From Cyanobacteria bacterium HKST-UBA04 (GTDB taxonomy: Bacteria; Cyanobacteriota; Vampirovibrionia; Vampirovibrionales; JAGQHJ01): 44,630 nucleotides of DNA. The stretch's first letter is position 1; each line of letters starts with the position of its first letter. The translations under genes and the position numbers were made by a program. The notes under the pieces were generated by a model. It made no database searches, was not told the origin of the DNA, and saw only the letters and a list, made by a program, of their open reading frames with translations. Positions 24,560-33,379 of this stretch are shown here, one piece after another. Location: assembly GCA_020431915.1 (NCBI GenBank), contig JAGQHJ010000013.1:1-44630 (forward strand), given 5' to 3'.

Positions 24560-25594
24560 GTGGCGATGAAGGCAGCAACCGAATTACGACTGGCCATTCT
24601 TGGGGCCGGCGGCCTGGGCAAGGGCATGATGCAACGGGTCGAGCAGACTCCCGGTTTCAAGACCGTGGCACTGGTCGACAGCACCGGCTACGTGTGGGAC
24701 GAAGACGGTGTGGATTGCGCCGCCCTGCTGCCACTCAAGTCCTTGAACAGCTACCCCAATGCTATTGGCAGCCACCAGGCCATTCTCGACCTGTTTACCG
24801 TTCATGCCGACGACATTGACGTGGTGTTTGTGGCCCTGCCCAACCTGCCCGTCGACTTTATCCCGTCCATCGCCGAGCAATTGGCCGAAAAAACCACCTT
24901 TAAAGGCGTCATCGTCGACGCGTTGAAACGGAGCCGGGCCGTGGAACTGATGCTGGCGCTCCACGACGTGCTGGCACAAAACCATATTCTGTACATTACC
25001 GGTGCCGGAGCCACGCCGGGCTTCTTAAGCACGGTGGCCGCCGTGGCCGCCCAAAGCTTTGTATCCGTTGACCATATCGACATCCGCTTCGGCGTTGGGA
25101 TTGCCAATTGGGAAGCGTACCGTGCCACGATCCGCGAAGACTTCATCCACCTGCCCGGCTTTGATGCCGATCGGGTGGCAGCCATGAGCGATGCCGACAT
25201 CGAGGCCGAGCTGAACCAGCGCAACGGCCTGATTGAACTGGTGAACATGGAACACGCCGACGACATCATGCTGGAGCGGGCCGGCATTTGCCGCCGCGAC
25301 CAGGTAACGGTTGGCGGGCTGGTGGACACCCGCAACGCGGCCAAGCCCATCCAGACCACCGTCACCATTACGGGCAAAACCGTGGCCGGCCAGACGGCCA
25401 GCCACGTGTTAACGCTCGACAACGCCACAACCATGGTCGACAACGTCTGCGGCCCGGCCCTGGGCTTCCTGCGACAAGGGGTCGAATTGCACCATACCCA
25501 AGCCCTGAGCGGGGTGCTGACCTCCGTTGACCTGATGCCCAAAGGCCACGTCACCACCAGTACCGCTCCAAACCGCCAAACCGTCTCTGCCTAG
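24560..25594 (+). CDS. bioU: BioU-like (S)-8-amino-7-oxononanoate aminating enzyme, suicide type
   Basis: A 344-residue Rossmann-fold protein resembling saccharopine dehydrogenase (LAILGAGGLGKGMMQRV at 11-27). In cyanobacteria this family is BioU, which makes 7,8-diaminopelargonate using the side-chain amine of its own Lys124 and replaces BioA. Here Lys123 in VIVDALKRSRAVEL occupies the matching position. The next gene is bioD, the enzyme that takes the BioU product. GTG at 24560 or ATG at 24566 may be the start, both served by GGAG at 24552-24555. A consensus promoter lies 40 bp upstream. The Rossmann motif, lysine position and bioD linkage are seen; suicide chemistry is known from the cyanobacterial enzyme and inferred here. 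Confidence 0.85.
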   Translation: MAMKAATELRLAILGAGGLGKGMMQRVEQTPGFKTVALVDSTGYVWDEDGVDCAALLPLKSLNSYPNAIGSHQAILDLFTVHADDIDVVFVALPNLPVDFIPSIAEQLAEKTTFKGVIVDALKRSRAVELMLALHDVLAQNHILYITGAGATPGFLSTVAAVAAQSFVSVDHIDIRFGVGIANWEAYRATIREDFIHLPGFDADRVAAMSDADIEAELNQRNGLIELVNMEHADDIMLERAGICRRDQVTVGGLVDTRNAAKPIQTTVTITGKTVAGQTASHVLTLDNATTMVDNVCGPALGFLRQGVELHHTQALSGVLTSVDLMPKGHVTTSTAPNRQTVSA

Positions 25595-25629
25595 GTACAC
25601 AAGCGTAGACACACGTAACGGACAATCCG

Positions 25630-26358
25630 ATGAAACGCTTTGTTACCGGCACCGGTACGGAAATCGGCAAAACCTACGTCACGGCGACCCTGGCTTCGGC
25701 CCTGGCCCGCTGTGGTTTTCGGGTGGCTTATTACAAACCTGTCCAGACTGGCACGGATACTGACGGTCCAAATGCCGACGCCGCCACGGTAGCGGCCATG
25801 GCCGAAGCCGCCGGGGTCGGTGGGTCGGTTACCGTGCAAACCGGCCTGAATTTTGGCCCCCCCGTGGCCCCGATGGTGGCCGACCCGGAAGGTCGACACA
25901 TCTCGCTGGACAAAGCCCGGTACGACATCGCAGCGCTGGAGGCCAGCCACGATGTGGTGTTGGTGGAAGGAGCCGGTGGCCTGATGGTCCCGATGACCCC
26001 CACCCAAACCACCATGGACTGGCTGGGAGCACTGGACATGCCCGTGCTGGTCGTTGCCCTGAGCGGCCTGGGAACGCTGAACCATACCTTGCTGACCCTG
26101 CATCAGCTCGACCAGCAGCGCATCCCCATTGACGGCGTGGTGTTCAATCGGTATCCGGCCAACCCTCATCAGGCCCCCTTGGCCGTACAAACTCTGCTGG
26201 AAACCATTACGCCGTTCCTTCCCCCCTCCGCCGACCCCACCCGGCTTTGGACATGCGCCGAGGCCACACCCAACGCATCCGACGCATCAGGAAGACTAAG
26301 CCCGGCCTGTCTCCAGCACCTCATTTCAGCCTGCCGGGCCTCCACCACGGCCCCATAA
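25630..26358 (+). CDS. bioD: Dethiobiotin synthetase
   Basis: A 242-residue ATP-dependent carboxylase-type P-loop enzyme. It closes the ureido ring of biotin by adding CO2 to 7,8-diaminopelargonate. The P-loop is GTGTEIGKT near residue 7, followed by KPVQTG, which holds the catalytic lysine, and VEGAGGLMVP near residue 116. It lies 35 bp after bioU with no promoter between, so the two form one transcript. The C-terminal 20 residues are poorly conserved and Ala/Ser-rich. No bioA, bioB or bioF is in the window. Confidence 0.95.
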   Translation: MKRFVTGTGTEIGKTYVTATLASALARCGFRVAYYKPVQTGTDTDGPNADAATVAAMAEAAGVGGSVTVQTGLNFGPPVAPMVADPEGRHISLDKARYDIAALEASHDVVLVEGAGGLMVPMTPTQTTMDWLGALDMPVLVVALSGLGTLNHTLLTLHQLDQQRIPIDGVVFNRYPANPHQAPLAVQTLLETITPFLPPSADPTRLWTCAEATPNASDASGRLSPACLQHLISACRASTTAP

Positions 26359-26460
26359 CCCTACATAAAACCACCCCAGGGGCCCCGCTTTAGAAATTTT
26401 TCATGATGCAATATCTTGTTTATATTAATTAATGTAACAATAACCCCGTTTGTTTCGCCT

Positions 26461-26512
26461 TTGACACACTTTTGCCTTTAATACTGTTTTTATTTTTATA
26501 AGAAGATAAGGA
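26461..26512 (+). promoter_or_regulatory. Candidate promoter and RBS in AT-rich leader
   Basis: TTGACA at 26461-26466 is a perfect -35 hexamer. The best -10 (TACTGT, 26482-26487) has only 15 bases of spacing, so the pairing is weak. AAGGA at 26508-26512 lies 12 bases before the ATG at 26525. The preceding 26390-26460 is AT-rich, with TTGTT and AACAA arms around TTAATTAA. Confidence 0.4.
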
Positions 26513-26524
26513 TGTACTACCCTC

Positions 26525-27019
26525 ATGTCGATTTCCAAGGTTCAAATTGGCGCCCCTATCCCAACCTCATCGTTGGCAAACTCTCGGTCTGAGATCCGAC
26601 AGGGTGAACGGCAACGGATCATCGAAGCAAGCACGCAGAATGATCCGCAATTGAGCATGGCTATCCACACCGTGGGGGTGGATGCCACCATCGACTACAT
26701 CCGCGAAGGTCAAAGTAACATTTTCAGCGATACCGTCCTTAAGGATTTCAGTGGCCTGTCGGCCTCAGAAGCCCAGGATCGCTTTAAGCAATATGCTGCT
26801 GCCGGGGCGTCAACCGCCGCGCTGGTAGAAATGAGCGGCGTCATTGCCAACAAGGAAGCCCGCAGCCGTAAACGGGCCATCGAGCAGTCTCAGATTGCCC
26901 GGAACATCAACGCCAAAAGCGACGATGCCAAGGCCATCGAAAAAAGCGAAGCCAAAATCAAAGAAATCCTCAAGCAAATGAGCGAAGAGGGTGGCGCCAG
27001 CGATAACTCAGAAAGCTAG
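26525..27019 (+). CDS. Hypothetical 164-aa helical protein
   Basis: Starts MSISKVQIGAPIPTSSLANS. No family is recognised. The first 30 residues are Ser-rich and probably flexible. The middle (35-115) is Ala-rich and helical (SEAQDRFKQYAAAGASTAALVEM). The end is a highly charged helix with Lys/Glu heptads (KAIEKSEAKIKEILKQM) and an acidic tail. There is no signal peptide or membrane segment. It has its own AT-rich leader with a -35-like TTGACA, so it is probably expressed on its own. Its TAG stop shares the palindrome CTAG with the gcvPB stop on the other strand. An N-terminal disordered stretch plus C-terminal coiled helix recalls secreted flagellar or type III-associated proteins, but nothing here proves that. 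Confidence 0.75.
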   Translation: MSISKVQIGAPIPTSSLANSRSEIRQGERQRIIEASTQNDPQLSMAIHTVGVDATIDYIREGQSNIFSDTVLKDFSGLSASEAQDRFKQYAAAGASTAALVEMSGVIANKEARSRKRAIEQSQIARNINAKSDDAKAIEKSEAKIKEILKQMSEEGGASDNSES

Positions 27020-28566
27020 TTACCAGCCCCTTGGGCGTGATTAGCAAAATAGTTTAAGTCCAGCTGCTTAACGGCGGCCACTTCATCCACACGCTTAACC
27101 GGCGTGGTATGGGGCGCATCAAGCACCAGATCCGGCTGGGTTTTGGCTTCGTCGGCAATTTGCACCATGGCCTGCACAAACCGGTCGAGGGTTTCCTTGC
27201 TCTCGGTTTCGGTGGGCTCAATCATCATGATTTCGGGGATGATCAGCGGAAAGTAGACCGTGGGCGGATGAAAACCATAATCCATCAGCCGCTTGGCCAG
27301 GGCCATGGTATTGATGTCCTTGTTGTCGGCCCGCTGGTGCCGGCTGGTCAGGATAAACTCGTGCATGCACGTCTGGGTGAAGGGCTCGTGATAGGTTTCC
27401 TTCAGGCGGGCCTTCAGGTAGTTGGCATTCAGCACGGCCTTTTCGCTGACTTCGCGCAAACCGTCGCCGCCATAGCACACCAGGTAAGCCAGGGCGCGCA
27501 ACAGCACCTCGGTATTGCCATAAAACAGCTTCAACTGTCCCAGTGCGTCGGGCCGATCGTGGTTAAGCCAATACGTGCCATCGGGCCGTTGTTCAACGGT
27601 CGGCTTGGGCAGAAAGGGCTCAAGCTTCTCGTTGGCCGCCACGGGGCCACTGCCGGGGCCGCCACCGCCGTGGGGCGTGGCAAAGGTTTTGTGGGTATTG
27701 AGGTGCATCACGTCAAAGCCCATGTGGGCCACCTTGGCCCGGCCCATAATGGCGTTGAGGTTGGCCCCGTCGTAGTAGCAGAGGCCACCGGCCTCGTGCA
27801 CCATCTGGGTAATGGACAAAATGTCCTCTTCGAACAGGCCGACCGTGTTGGGGTTGGTCAGCATAATGGCAGCCGTCCGGTCACTCAAGGCCGCCCGAAG
27901 GGCATTGAGATCCACCAGGCCTCTTTCGTTGCTCTTGATTTCCACCACGTCAAACCCGCACATGGCCGCACTGGCCGGGTTGGTTCCGTGGGCCGAATCG
28001 GGCACCAATACCTCGGTACGAGCCGTGTTGCCCTGCCGCTGGTGATAGGCACGAATCATCATCATGCCGGCCAACTCGCCATGGGCGCCGGCTGCCGGTT
28101 GCAGCGACACGGCACAAAAGCCGGTCAAATCCTTCAAATACGCCTGCAGCGTGTACAGCGCCCCCAATGTCCCCTGGGCCAGGGCTTGCGGCACTTCCGG
28201 GTGAACCAGGTTAAAGGCCGGCTGGTTACCCACCCAGTCGCAGATCTTGGGGTTGTACTTCATCGAGCACGATCCCAGGGGATAGAAGTTGTTGTCAATG
28301 GAATGGTTCAACTGCGACAGGTTGACGTAGTGGCGAATCATTTCCAGTTGGCTCACTTCAGGCAGGCGGGCCGGCCGTTTTCGCTGCCAGCCTTCCGGCA
28401 AAATCGACTGCATCAGAGCCGTTTCATCGGCTCCTTCATCGAGCGGGGGCAGGGTCACCCCTTGGCGACCGGTACGGCTCAGTTCAAACAGGGTGGCCAC
28501 GGACCGGGTATTGCCATGGGCATCACGAACCGTTGGCAGAGCGGGCTTCGTCGACGACTCAGACAT
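27016..28566 (-). CDS. gcvPB: Glycine dehydrogenase (decarboxylating) subunit 2
   Basis: A 516-residue PLP half of the two-subunit P-protein. It decarboxylates glycine and passes the aminomethyl group to the lipoyl arm of GcvH. The PLP lysine is in HLNTHKTFATPHGGGGPG near residue 292, and NPNTVGLFE and YYDGANLNAI precede it as usual. ATG at 28566 is preferred, with AGGGG about nine bases upstream; an in-frame TTG at 28575 is possible. It overlaps the end of gcvPA by 8 bp, so the two subunits are translationally coupled and produced in equal amounts. It ends at CTAG, tail to tail with the 164-aa gene. Confidence 0.96.
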   Translation of the reverse strand: MSESSTKPALPTVRDAHGNTRSVATLFELSRTGRQGVTLPPLDEGADETALMQSILPEGWQRKRPARLPEVSQLEMIRHYVNLSQLNHSIDNNFYPLGSCSMKYNPKICDWVGNQPAFNLVHPEVPQALAQGTLGALYTLQAYLKDLTGFCAVSLQPAAGAHGELAGMMMIRAYHQRQGNTARTEVLVPDSAHGTNPASAAMCGFDVVEIKSNERGLVDLNALRAALSDRTAAIMLTNPNTVGLFEEDILSITQMVHEAGGLCYYDGANLNAIMGRAKVAHMGFDVMHLNTHKTFATPHGGGGPGSGPVAANEKLEPFLPKPTVEQRPDGTYWLNHDRPDALGQLKLFYGNTEVLLRALAYLVCYGGDGLREVSEKAVLNANYLKARLKETYHEPFTQTCMHEFILTSRHQRADNKDINTMALAKRLMDYGFHPPTVYFPLIIPEIMMIEPTETESKETLDRFVQAMVQIADEAKTQPDLVLDAPHTTPVKRVDEVAAVKQLDLNYFANHAQGAGN

Positions 28567-30073
28567 GTTGGACAACCCCCTTGTGGTTGGGTACGTGCGG
28601 CGACGGCACGGATCGCGACATCACGCTCTTGGGTAGGCCCGGGGCGGCAGGTGCAGGCATGCGGGGTTCCGGGCCCGGTTGTGCCCCCAGCTGGGTCAGA
28701 GCGTGATGCAGAGCATACACGTAGCGATCCAGCGACTCGGGCGTGTTCATCTCCGTAACGGCAACCACCAGGGCATGGGGCTGGTTGGGAAAATACGATT
28801 CATAGCGAGACAACGGAATACCCGGCACCAGGCCATGGCTGGCCACCATCGACTCGACGACCGCCTGGGCCGCAACCGGCAGGATCAAGGTAAACTCGTT
28901 GAGGTACGGGGCCGCCGACATTAACGACACCCCGGTCATACGACAGAGTTGATCGGCCAAACGATGGGCCCGCTGGGCCGAGAGCAGGGCCAGGTGTTTG
29001 AGGCCCGAAGGGCCAACCAGGCTGAGGTAGGCCGACGCCTTAAGGATGTTGAGGGACTGGTTGGTACAGATATTGCTCGTCGCCTTGGCCCGGCGAATAT
29101 GCTGCTCGCGGGTTTGCATCGTCAGGGTGTAGGCCCGCTTGCCGGTCCGGTCCTTGCTGCATCCCACCAGGCGTCCCGGCAACTGCCGAACGTGGGCCAT
29201 GGACGTGGACACGAACCCGCCATAGGGCCCCCCAAAGTTGACGTAGTTGCCAAACTGCTGCAGCTCGCCGCAAACGATATCGGCCCCATCGGGGTTGGCC
29301 TCGCTTTTGCCGGGCGCCGCCATGACCCCCAACGCAACGGGATCAACGGCAGCCACTTTCAGTGCCCCATGGGCCTTGCAAAACGCCGTGACCATGGCCT
29401 GATCTTCAAGAAACCCCAGATAGTTGGGCAGTTGTACCAGCACGGCCGCTACCTGGTTCGGGGGCACCCCAACGGCACAGCACTGGGCTTCGAGGTCCGC
29501 CGTCAAATCGACAGGCACCACGTTAATATGGTCGAGCACGCCGGTGTAGGTATCCAGTACGGCCCGGTAATGGGGGTTAACCGTTTTAGACACCAGCAGC
29601 GTATGCCGTTTCTTGGCAATGCGCACCGCCATGACCGCCGACTCGCTGAATGCCGAGGCGCCGTCGTAAACCGAGGCATTGGTTACGTCCAGCCCAACCA
29701 GCTCGCTGACCATGGTCTGGAACTCGTAAATCATCTGCAGTGTGCCCTGGCTTACTTCGGGCTGGTAGGGGGTATAGGCCGTATAAAATTCGGAGCGGCT
29801 GGCTATATGGTTAACTGCCGGCGGCACAAAACGGTTGTAGGCCCCGCCGCCCACAAAGCAGTCATAATGGTGGGCCAGGTTGGCTTCGGTAAACTGCTTA
29901 AAAAACTGTTGCAGGCCCAGCTCGTCCAGACCCGAGGCCGGCATGACATCAAATTGGCACAGCCCCTGCAGTTGTGGCGGAATAGCGCTAAACAGCGCAT
30001 CAATACTGTCCACGCCAATGGTGTCGAGCATCGCCTCGACTTCATCCGGCGTATGAGGAAGAAACCCTGTCAA
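28559..30073 (-). CDS. gcvPA: Glycine dehydrogenase (decarboxylating) subunit 1
   Basis: A 504-residue non-PLP-binding partner of GcvPB in the glycine cleavage P-protein heterotetramer. The N-terminus MTGFLPHTPDEVEAMLDTIG, the segment FVGGGAYNRFVPPAVNHIASRSEFYTAYTPYQPEVSQGTLQ and PYGGFVSTSMAHVRQLPGRLVG are typical. The start is TTG at 30073, supported by AAAGGA seven bases upstream; the nearby ATG is out of frame and stops after three codons. A 244-bp gap precedes it after gcvH, so it may have its own promoter, though none is clear. The last 50 residues are a Pro-rich extension. Confidence 0.95.
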   Translation of the reverse strand: MTGFLPHTPDEVEAMLDTIGVDSIDALFSAIPPQLQGLCQFDVMPASGLDELGLQQFFKQFTEANLAHHYDCFVGGGAYNRFVPPAVNHIASRSEFYTAYTPYQPEVSQGTLQMIYEFQTMVSELVGLDVTNASVYDGASAFSESAVMAVRIAKKRHTLLVSKTVNPHYRAVLDTYTGVLDHINVVPVDLTADLEAQCCAVGVPPNQVAAVLVQLPNYLGFLEDQAMVTAFCKAHGALKVAAVDPVALGVMAAPGKSEANPDGADIVCGELQQFGNYVNFGGPYGGFVSTSMAHVRQLPGRLVGCSKDRTGKRAYTLTMQTREQHIRRAKATSNICTNQSLNILKASAYLSLVGPSGLKHLALLSAQRAHRLADQLCRMTGVSLMSAAPYLNEFTLILPVAAQAVVESMVASHGLVPGIPLSRYESYFPNQPHALVVAVTEMNTPESLDRYVYALHHALTQLGAQPGPEPRMPAPAAPGLPKSVMSRSVPSPHVPNHKGVVQHV

Positions 30074-30317
30074 TGACGCATCCTTTCTCTCTGTGGTCTA
30101 ACCCCTGCAAAACGTTCTGGGCCAGAAACGGCTGAGCACACAGTTGATACGGCGTGTAACAACCCAGAGGCTCCAAAACGCACGGCGAAAAGACAGCACA
30201 CACATCTTGGCACGTAAACACAACAACGGTTATGACGCCTACTGAGTGTAGCCCAAGCCATAGCCAGCCGTCCACACGAACCTTAAGCCATGTTAATGGG
30301 GGCCGGACAAGCGTCCC

Positions 30318-30731
30318 TTATACGGCTGCTTTTTCCACGTACTCGATGTAACCTTCCCCGTCCATCAGGTCATCGAGCTGCTTGGCTTTGTTGACGGTAA
30401 TTTCAAGCATCCAGCCATCGGTGTAGCAGCTGTCGTTAACCAGCTCCGGTTCTTCTTCCAGGATATGGTTGACGGCGGTAATAGTACCGGACACGGGCAT
30501 GTACAAGTCCGAAGCGGCCTTGACGCTTTCGATGGTCCCGAAGGTGTCCCCCTGCTCGAACTGTTCGCCCACATCGGGCAGTTCCACATAAACGATGTCA
30601 CCAAGCTGTTCGGCCGCATAATGCGAAATACCCACAAGGGCCACTTCGCTATCCTCGTCAAACAAAATGTATTCGTGGGTATCTAAGAACTTGGTTCCTT
30701 CGGGAATACCGTAATCTTCAGCCTTGGCCAT
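30318..30731 (-). CDS. gcvH: Glycine cleavage system H protein
   Basis: A 137-residue lipoyl carrier that shuttles the aminomethyl group between P, T and L proteins. The lipoylated residue is Lys71 in TIESVKAASDLYMPVSG. VNDSCYTDGWMLEI is the usual C-terminal block. ATG at 30731 has AAAGGG nine bases upstream. An in-frame TTG at 30749 would add six residues and overlap that site, so it is rejected. It lies between gcvT and gcvPA on the same strand. The E3/L-protein gene is not in the window. Confidence 0.97.
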   Translation of the reverse strand: MAKAEDYGIPEGTKFLDTHEYILFDEDSEVALVGISHYAAEQLGDIVYVELPDVGEQFEQGDTFGTIESVKAASDLYMPVSGTITAVNHILEEEPELVNDSCYTDGWMLEITVNKAKQLDDLMDGEGYIEYVEKAAV

Positions 30732-30834
30732 TAACGTGAGCCCTTTCAATCACATTCGTCATCAAAATAATAGCCGTTAAACCCTTCATGTGACAAGCCG
30801 TCCAATGAAAAATTTTTATGGCCGCGCCCCTGAG

Positions 30835-32028
30835 CTAGGACGGCCCCCCGTAAAACGGACGCTGTACCACACGGGCCGGTTGCGCCTTGCCTCGGCAAAC
30901 CACGGCCACGGCTGTCCCCAAGGTCAACGGGGCCGGGCCATTGATATAGCCCATGGCAATAGGCTTGTCCAGAGACGGGGAGAAGCAGCCGCTGGTTACT
31001 TCGCCCAGCGACCGACCGGTTTCGTCCTCAATGGCGTCGTGGGGCCGAGGAATGGCCTTGACTGTCATCTCCAGACAGATCAGGTGTCGCGCCATACCAC
31101 CGGTTTTCTGGGCTTGCAAGGCCGCCTGCCCGACAAACGGTTCGGGCTTGTCCAGCTTAACGCTCCAGCCCAGACCGGCCTCGAGGGGCGTCAGGTTTTC
31201 GTTCAATTCGGCTCCGTATAGCGGGTAGGCCGCCTCGGTACGTAAGCTGTCACGGGCCGCCAGCCCCACGGGCAACAGACCCAGTGGCGCGCCTTGCTCG
31301 ATCAGCGTCTGCCACAACGGCAGCACGTCCTGATGGCGAACCAGCAACTCCACCCCGTCCTCGCCGGTATAACCGGTACGGGTCGCCAGTACCTCGATGT
31401 CACCAAGCTGCAACGGCGCGCAATAAAACCGCTTGGGCAACCGGCCGGTATCGTGCAACCCGACAGCCGTCAGAACCTCGGTAAAACGGGGCCCCTGAAG
31501 GGCCAGCAGGCTCAGGGTGTCGTTGACATGCCGCCACTGCACAGTCGCCTGGCGCTGGGGCAACTGCTGCGCCAGCCAGTCCAAAACCGCCTCGCGGCGC
31601 GACGCGTTGCAGATCAACAGCACTTCATGCAGGGCACCCAGATGAGTGCCGTCGGGCAAGGCATAAATGATAATGTCGTCGATGATCCCGCCCTGCGCGT
31701 TAAGCAGGTGGGTATAGACGGCTTTGCCGGGATGCAGCTTCTGCAGGTTTTGCCCGACCAAACCGTCGAGCGCTGCCAGCACGGTTTGCTGGTTGGCTTC
31801 GAAACCGGTGCCGTGGCCGGCTTTAACCGACAAGTGCAACAGGCCCATATGACTGATGTCGAACAATCCGGCCGCCTGGCGCGTGGCCAAGTGTTCCAGC
31901 TTGACCTTGCTGAACTGCAGGGGCATCTGCCAACCGGCAAATTCAACCAGCTTGGCCCCGGCCGCTTCGTGGGCCTGGGTGAGCGGGGTGGTTTTGAGCG
32001 GGGTCTGTTCGGCGGTCATTGAACACAT
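30835..32028 (-). CDS. gcvT: Aminomethyltransferase, glycine cleavage T protein
   Basis: A 397-residue folate-dependent T-protein that releases ammonia and forms 5,10-methylene-THF from the GcvH-bound intermediate. FAGWQMPLQF, LFDISHMG, RTGYTGEDGVELL and AARDSLRTEA are family blocks, and EVTSGCFSPSLDKPIAMGYI lies near the C-terminus. ATG at 32028 is chosen because AGGAG lies 11 bases upstream; ATG at 32019 is nine bases further in. Upstream in-frame sequence is hydrophobic and not conserved. As the first gene of the gcvT-H-PA-PB run, it would carry the operon promoter. The 112 bp before it hold short A-rich repeats and ACCCTATTGTG, but no glycine riboswitch fold is recognised. Confidence 0.95.
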   Translation of the reverse strand: MCSMTAEQTPLKTTPLTQAHEAAGAKLVEFAGWQMPLQFSKVKLEHLATRQAAGLFDISHMGLLHLSVKAGHGTGFEANQQTVLAALDGLVGQNLQKLHPGKAVYTHLLNAQGGIIDDIIIYALPDGTHLGALHEVLLICNASRREAVLDWLAQQLPQRQATVQWRHVNDTLSLLALQGPRFTEVLTAVGLHDTGRLPKRFYCAPLQLGDIEVLATRTGYTGEDGVELLVRHQDVLPLWQTLIEQGAPLGLLPVGLAARDSLRTEAAYPLYGAELNENLTPLEAGLGWSVKLDKPEPFVGQAALQAQKTGGMARHLICLEMTVKAIPRPHDAIEDETGRSLGEVTSGCFSPSLDKPIAMGYINGPAPLTLGTAVAVVCRGKAQPARVVQRPFYGGPS

Positions 32029-32140
32029 CGGGGGGCAAACTCCTAATAAAGACCCTATTGTGACACAGAGGACGCCCGGAAAGAACTCAATAAAGAACCC
32101 AAAAAGGACCCAAAAAACCCAGAGCACCGCCCGCCTGGGG

Positions 32141-33247
32141 CTAGTTGCCCATCAGCTGCTCCGCTTTGCGATGCATGTCCTGCGAACGCAACAACTGGTT
32201 GGCCTGGCGGTACAACTCGGCCAGCTGTTCGTAGGCCCCCGGCAACTGTGCCTGGATGACGGCGGCAAACGGCTCGTCGGCTTCGGCCATGTCTGTGCCG
32301 GAAACCGATTTTAGACCGGCCTCGGCCGTACGGATGCCCCGCAATGACCAGAAAATAGCTTTCTCACTCTGGCCGGCCTTACCGTACCAGCGCCCCAATA
32401 ACATGTACGGTCCAAAACGTTTCAGAGGCTCGTCAAAATGCGCCCGTTCAATAGCATCGAGCATATGCAAGGCACTTTCAAGGCCGGCCTGATCGTTGCC
32501 CGCCTGAAAATAGGCACTGGCCTGCAGGCGGTATACCCTGGCCAGTTGCACCAGCCATTGCCCCACCTCTTGCGACGGAGCCGTCATCGGCAGCGGCATA
32601 GACTCAAGCAGGTTATCCTTGCCGGAAAGCAGGGCCAACTGATTGCGGTAATGATCAATCAGTTGCTGGTAAAGCACCACGGCCTCGCCAGTTTGCCCCA
32701 TGGCCTCGTACACCTGGGCCAGGCGTTCCATCGATGACCACTGCGAGGCCAAATCGTATCGACGCTGCAGCACCAGGCCCTCATGGTAAACAGCCGCCGC
32801 CTTCTCAAACTGGTGAATGGCCTCGTACAGCCGTCCCAGCGTGGTGGTGGCATAGGACAAGGCTTTCGGGTCTTCCGGCATCAAGCGGGCCTCGCCGACG
32901 GCCTGCAGCAATAGGTGCTCAGCCAGAGCTTCCTGCCCCTGGTACAGAGCCTGGTGAGCCGCTTCCACATAGGCATCCACCTTGGGATTGGCCGACTGGT
33001 GATACAACTGCAACGGCTCAGGCACATTTTCACCAATACCAGCACTGACCGGCGGCGCCGTATCGGGGGCTTCGGCATACGCCCGCCATGCCGTCATGGC
33101 ATTACCGCCACCGACCCACAGCATCGTAGCCAGCATAACCACCAGTACCATGGCCGGCCTAATGGCTTGCACCGTTAGCAGTGCGCGACGCGTACCGGTA
33201 CGCGCTGCCCTTTGAAGACGACGGGTGTAAGCAGTCAACATGGCCAT
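32141..33247 (-). CDS. Membrane-anchored TPR-like protein
   Basis: A 368-residue protein. A basic N-terminus (residues 1-28, Arg-rich) is followed by one hydrophobic segment (about 32-52, MVLVVMLATMLWVGGG), so it is either an uncleaved signal anchor or a signal peptide ending near AYAEA. The rest is helical and repeats TPR-like motifs, for example ATTTLGRLYEAIHQFEKAAAVYHEGL, MERLAQVYEAMGQTGEAVVLYQQL and GPYMLLGRWYGKAGQSEKAIFWSLRG. It would present a TPR scaffold in the periplasm. The specific partner is unknown. It lies on the strand of the gcv genes, 112 bp upstream of gcvT. Confidence 0.85.
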   Translation of the reverse strand: MAMLTAYTRRLQRAARTGTRRALLTVQAIRPAMVLVVMLATMLWVGGGNAMTAWRAYAEAPDTAPPVSAGIGENVPEPLQLYHQSANPKVDAYVEAAHQALYQGQEALAEHLLLQAVGEARLMPEDPKALSYATTTLGRLYEAIHQFEKAAAVYHEGLVLQRRYDLASQWSSMERLAQVYEAMGQTGEAVVLYQQLIDHYRNQLALLSGKDNLLESMPLPMTAPSQEVGQWLVQLARVYRLQASAYFQAGNDQAGLESALHMLDAIERAHFDEPLKRFGPYMLLGRWYGKAGQSEKAIFWSLRGIRTAEAGLKSVSGTDMAEADEPFAAVIQAQLPGAYEQLAELYRQANQLLRSQDMHRKAEQLMGN

Positions 33248-33311
33248 AGGGGGATGCTTTCAAAAGCGCAGACAGGGCAGAACGGCCCTTCTAGGACTGC
33301 TTTCTTTATGC

Positions 33312-33346
33312 CACAATAGGGTGCCGGTTGCCAAGCCAACCGGCAC
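33312..33346 (+). promoter_or_regulatory. gatB leader: shared CACAATAGGGT box and perfect stem-loop
   Basis: CACAATAGGGT (33312-33322) recurs exactly upstream of gcvT (32052-32062, minus strand) and may include a -10 (CACAAT). It runs into a perfect 10-bp stem, GTGCCGGTTG (33321-33330) with CAACCGGCAC (33337-33346), around a 6-base loop. No U-tract follows. The hairpin lies 33 bp before the gatB ATG. Confidence 0.5.
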
Positions 33347-33379
33347 GTTCCTGGTCCTGTGTGAGGAGTTTGACCCCCT

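Noticed and set aside
27109-28758. A 549-codon open frame opposite gcvPB
   Set aside because: A high-GC shadow of a well-conserved gene; Gly/His/Val-rich with no domain. Similar shadows lie opposite gcvPA, wbpD-wbpB, fmt and rimO.
32029-32140. Glycine riboswitch before gcvT
   Set aside because: The gap is only 112 bp and no glycine aptamer core or hairpin set was recognised; only short A-rich repeats are present.
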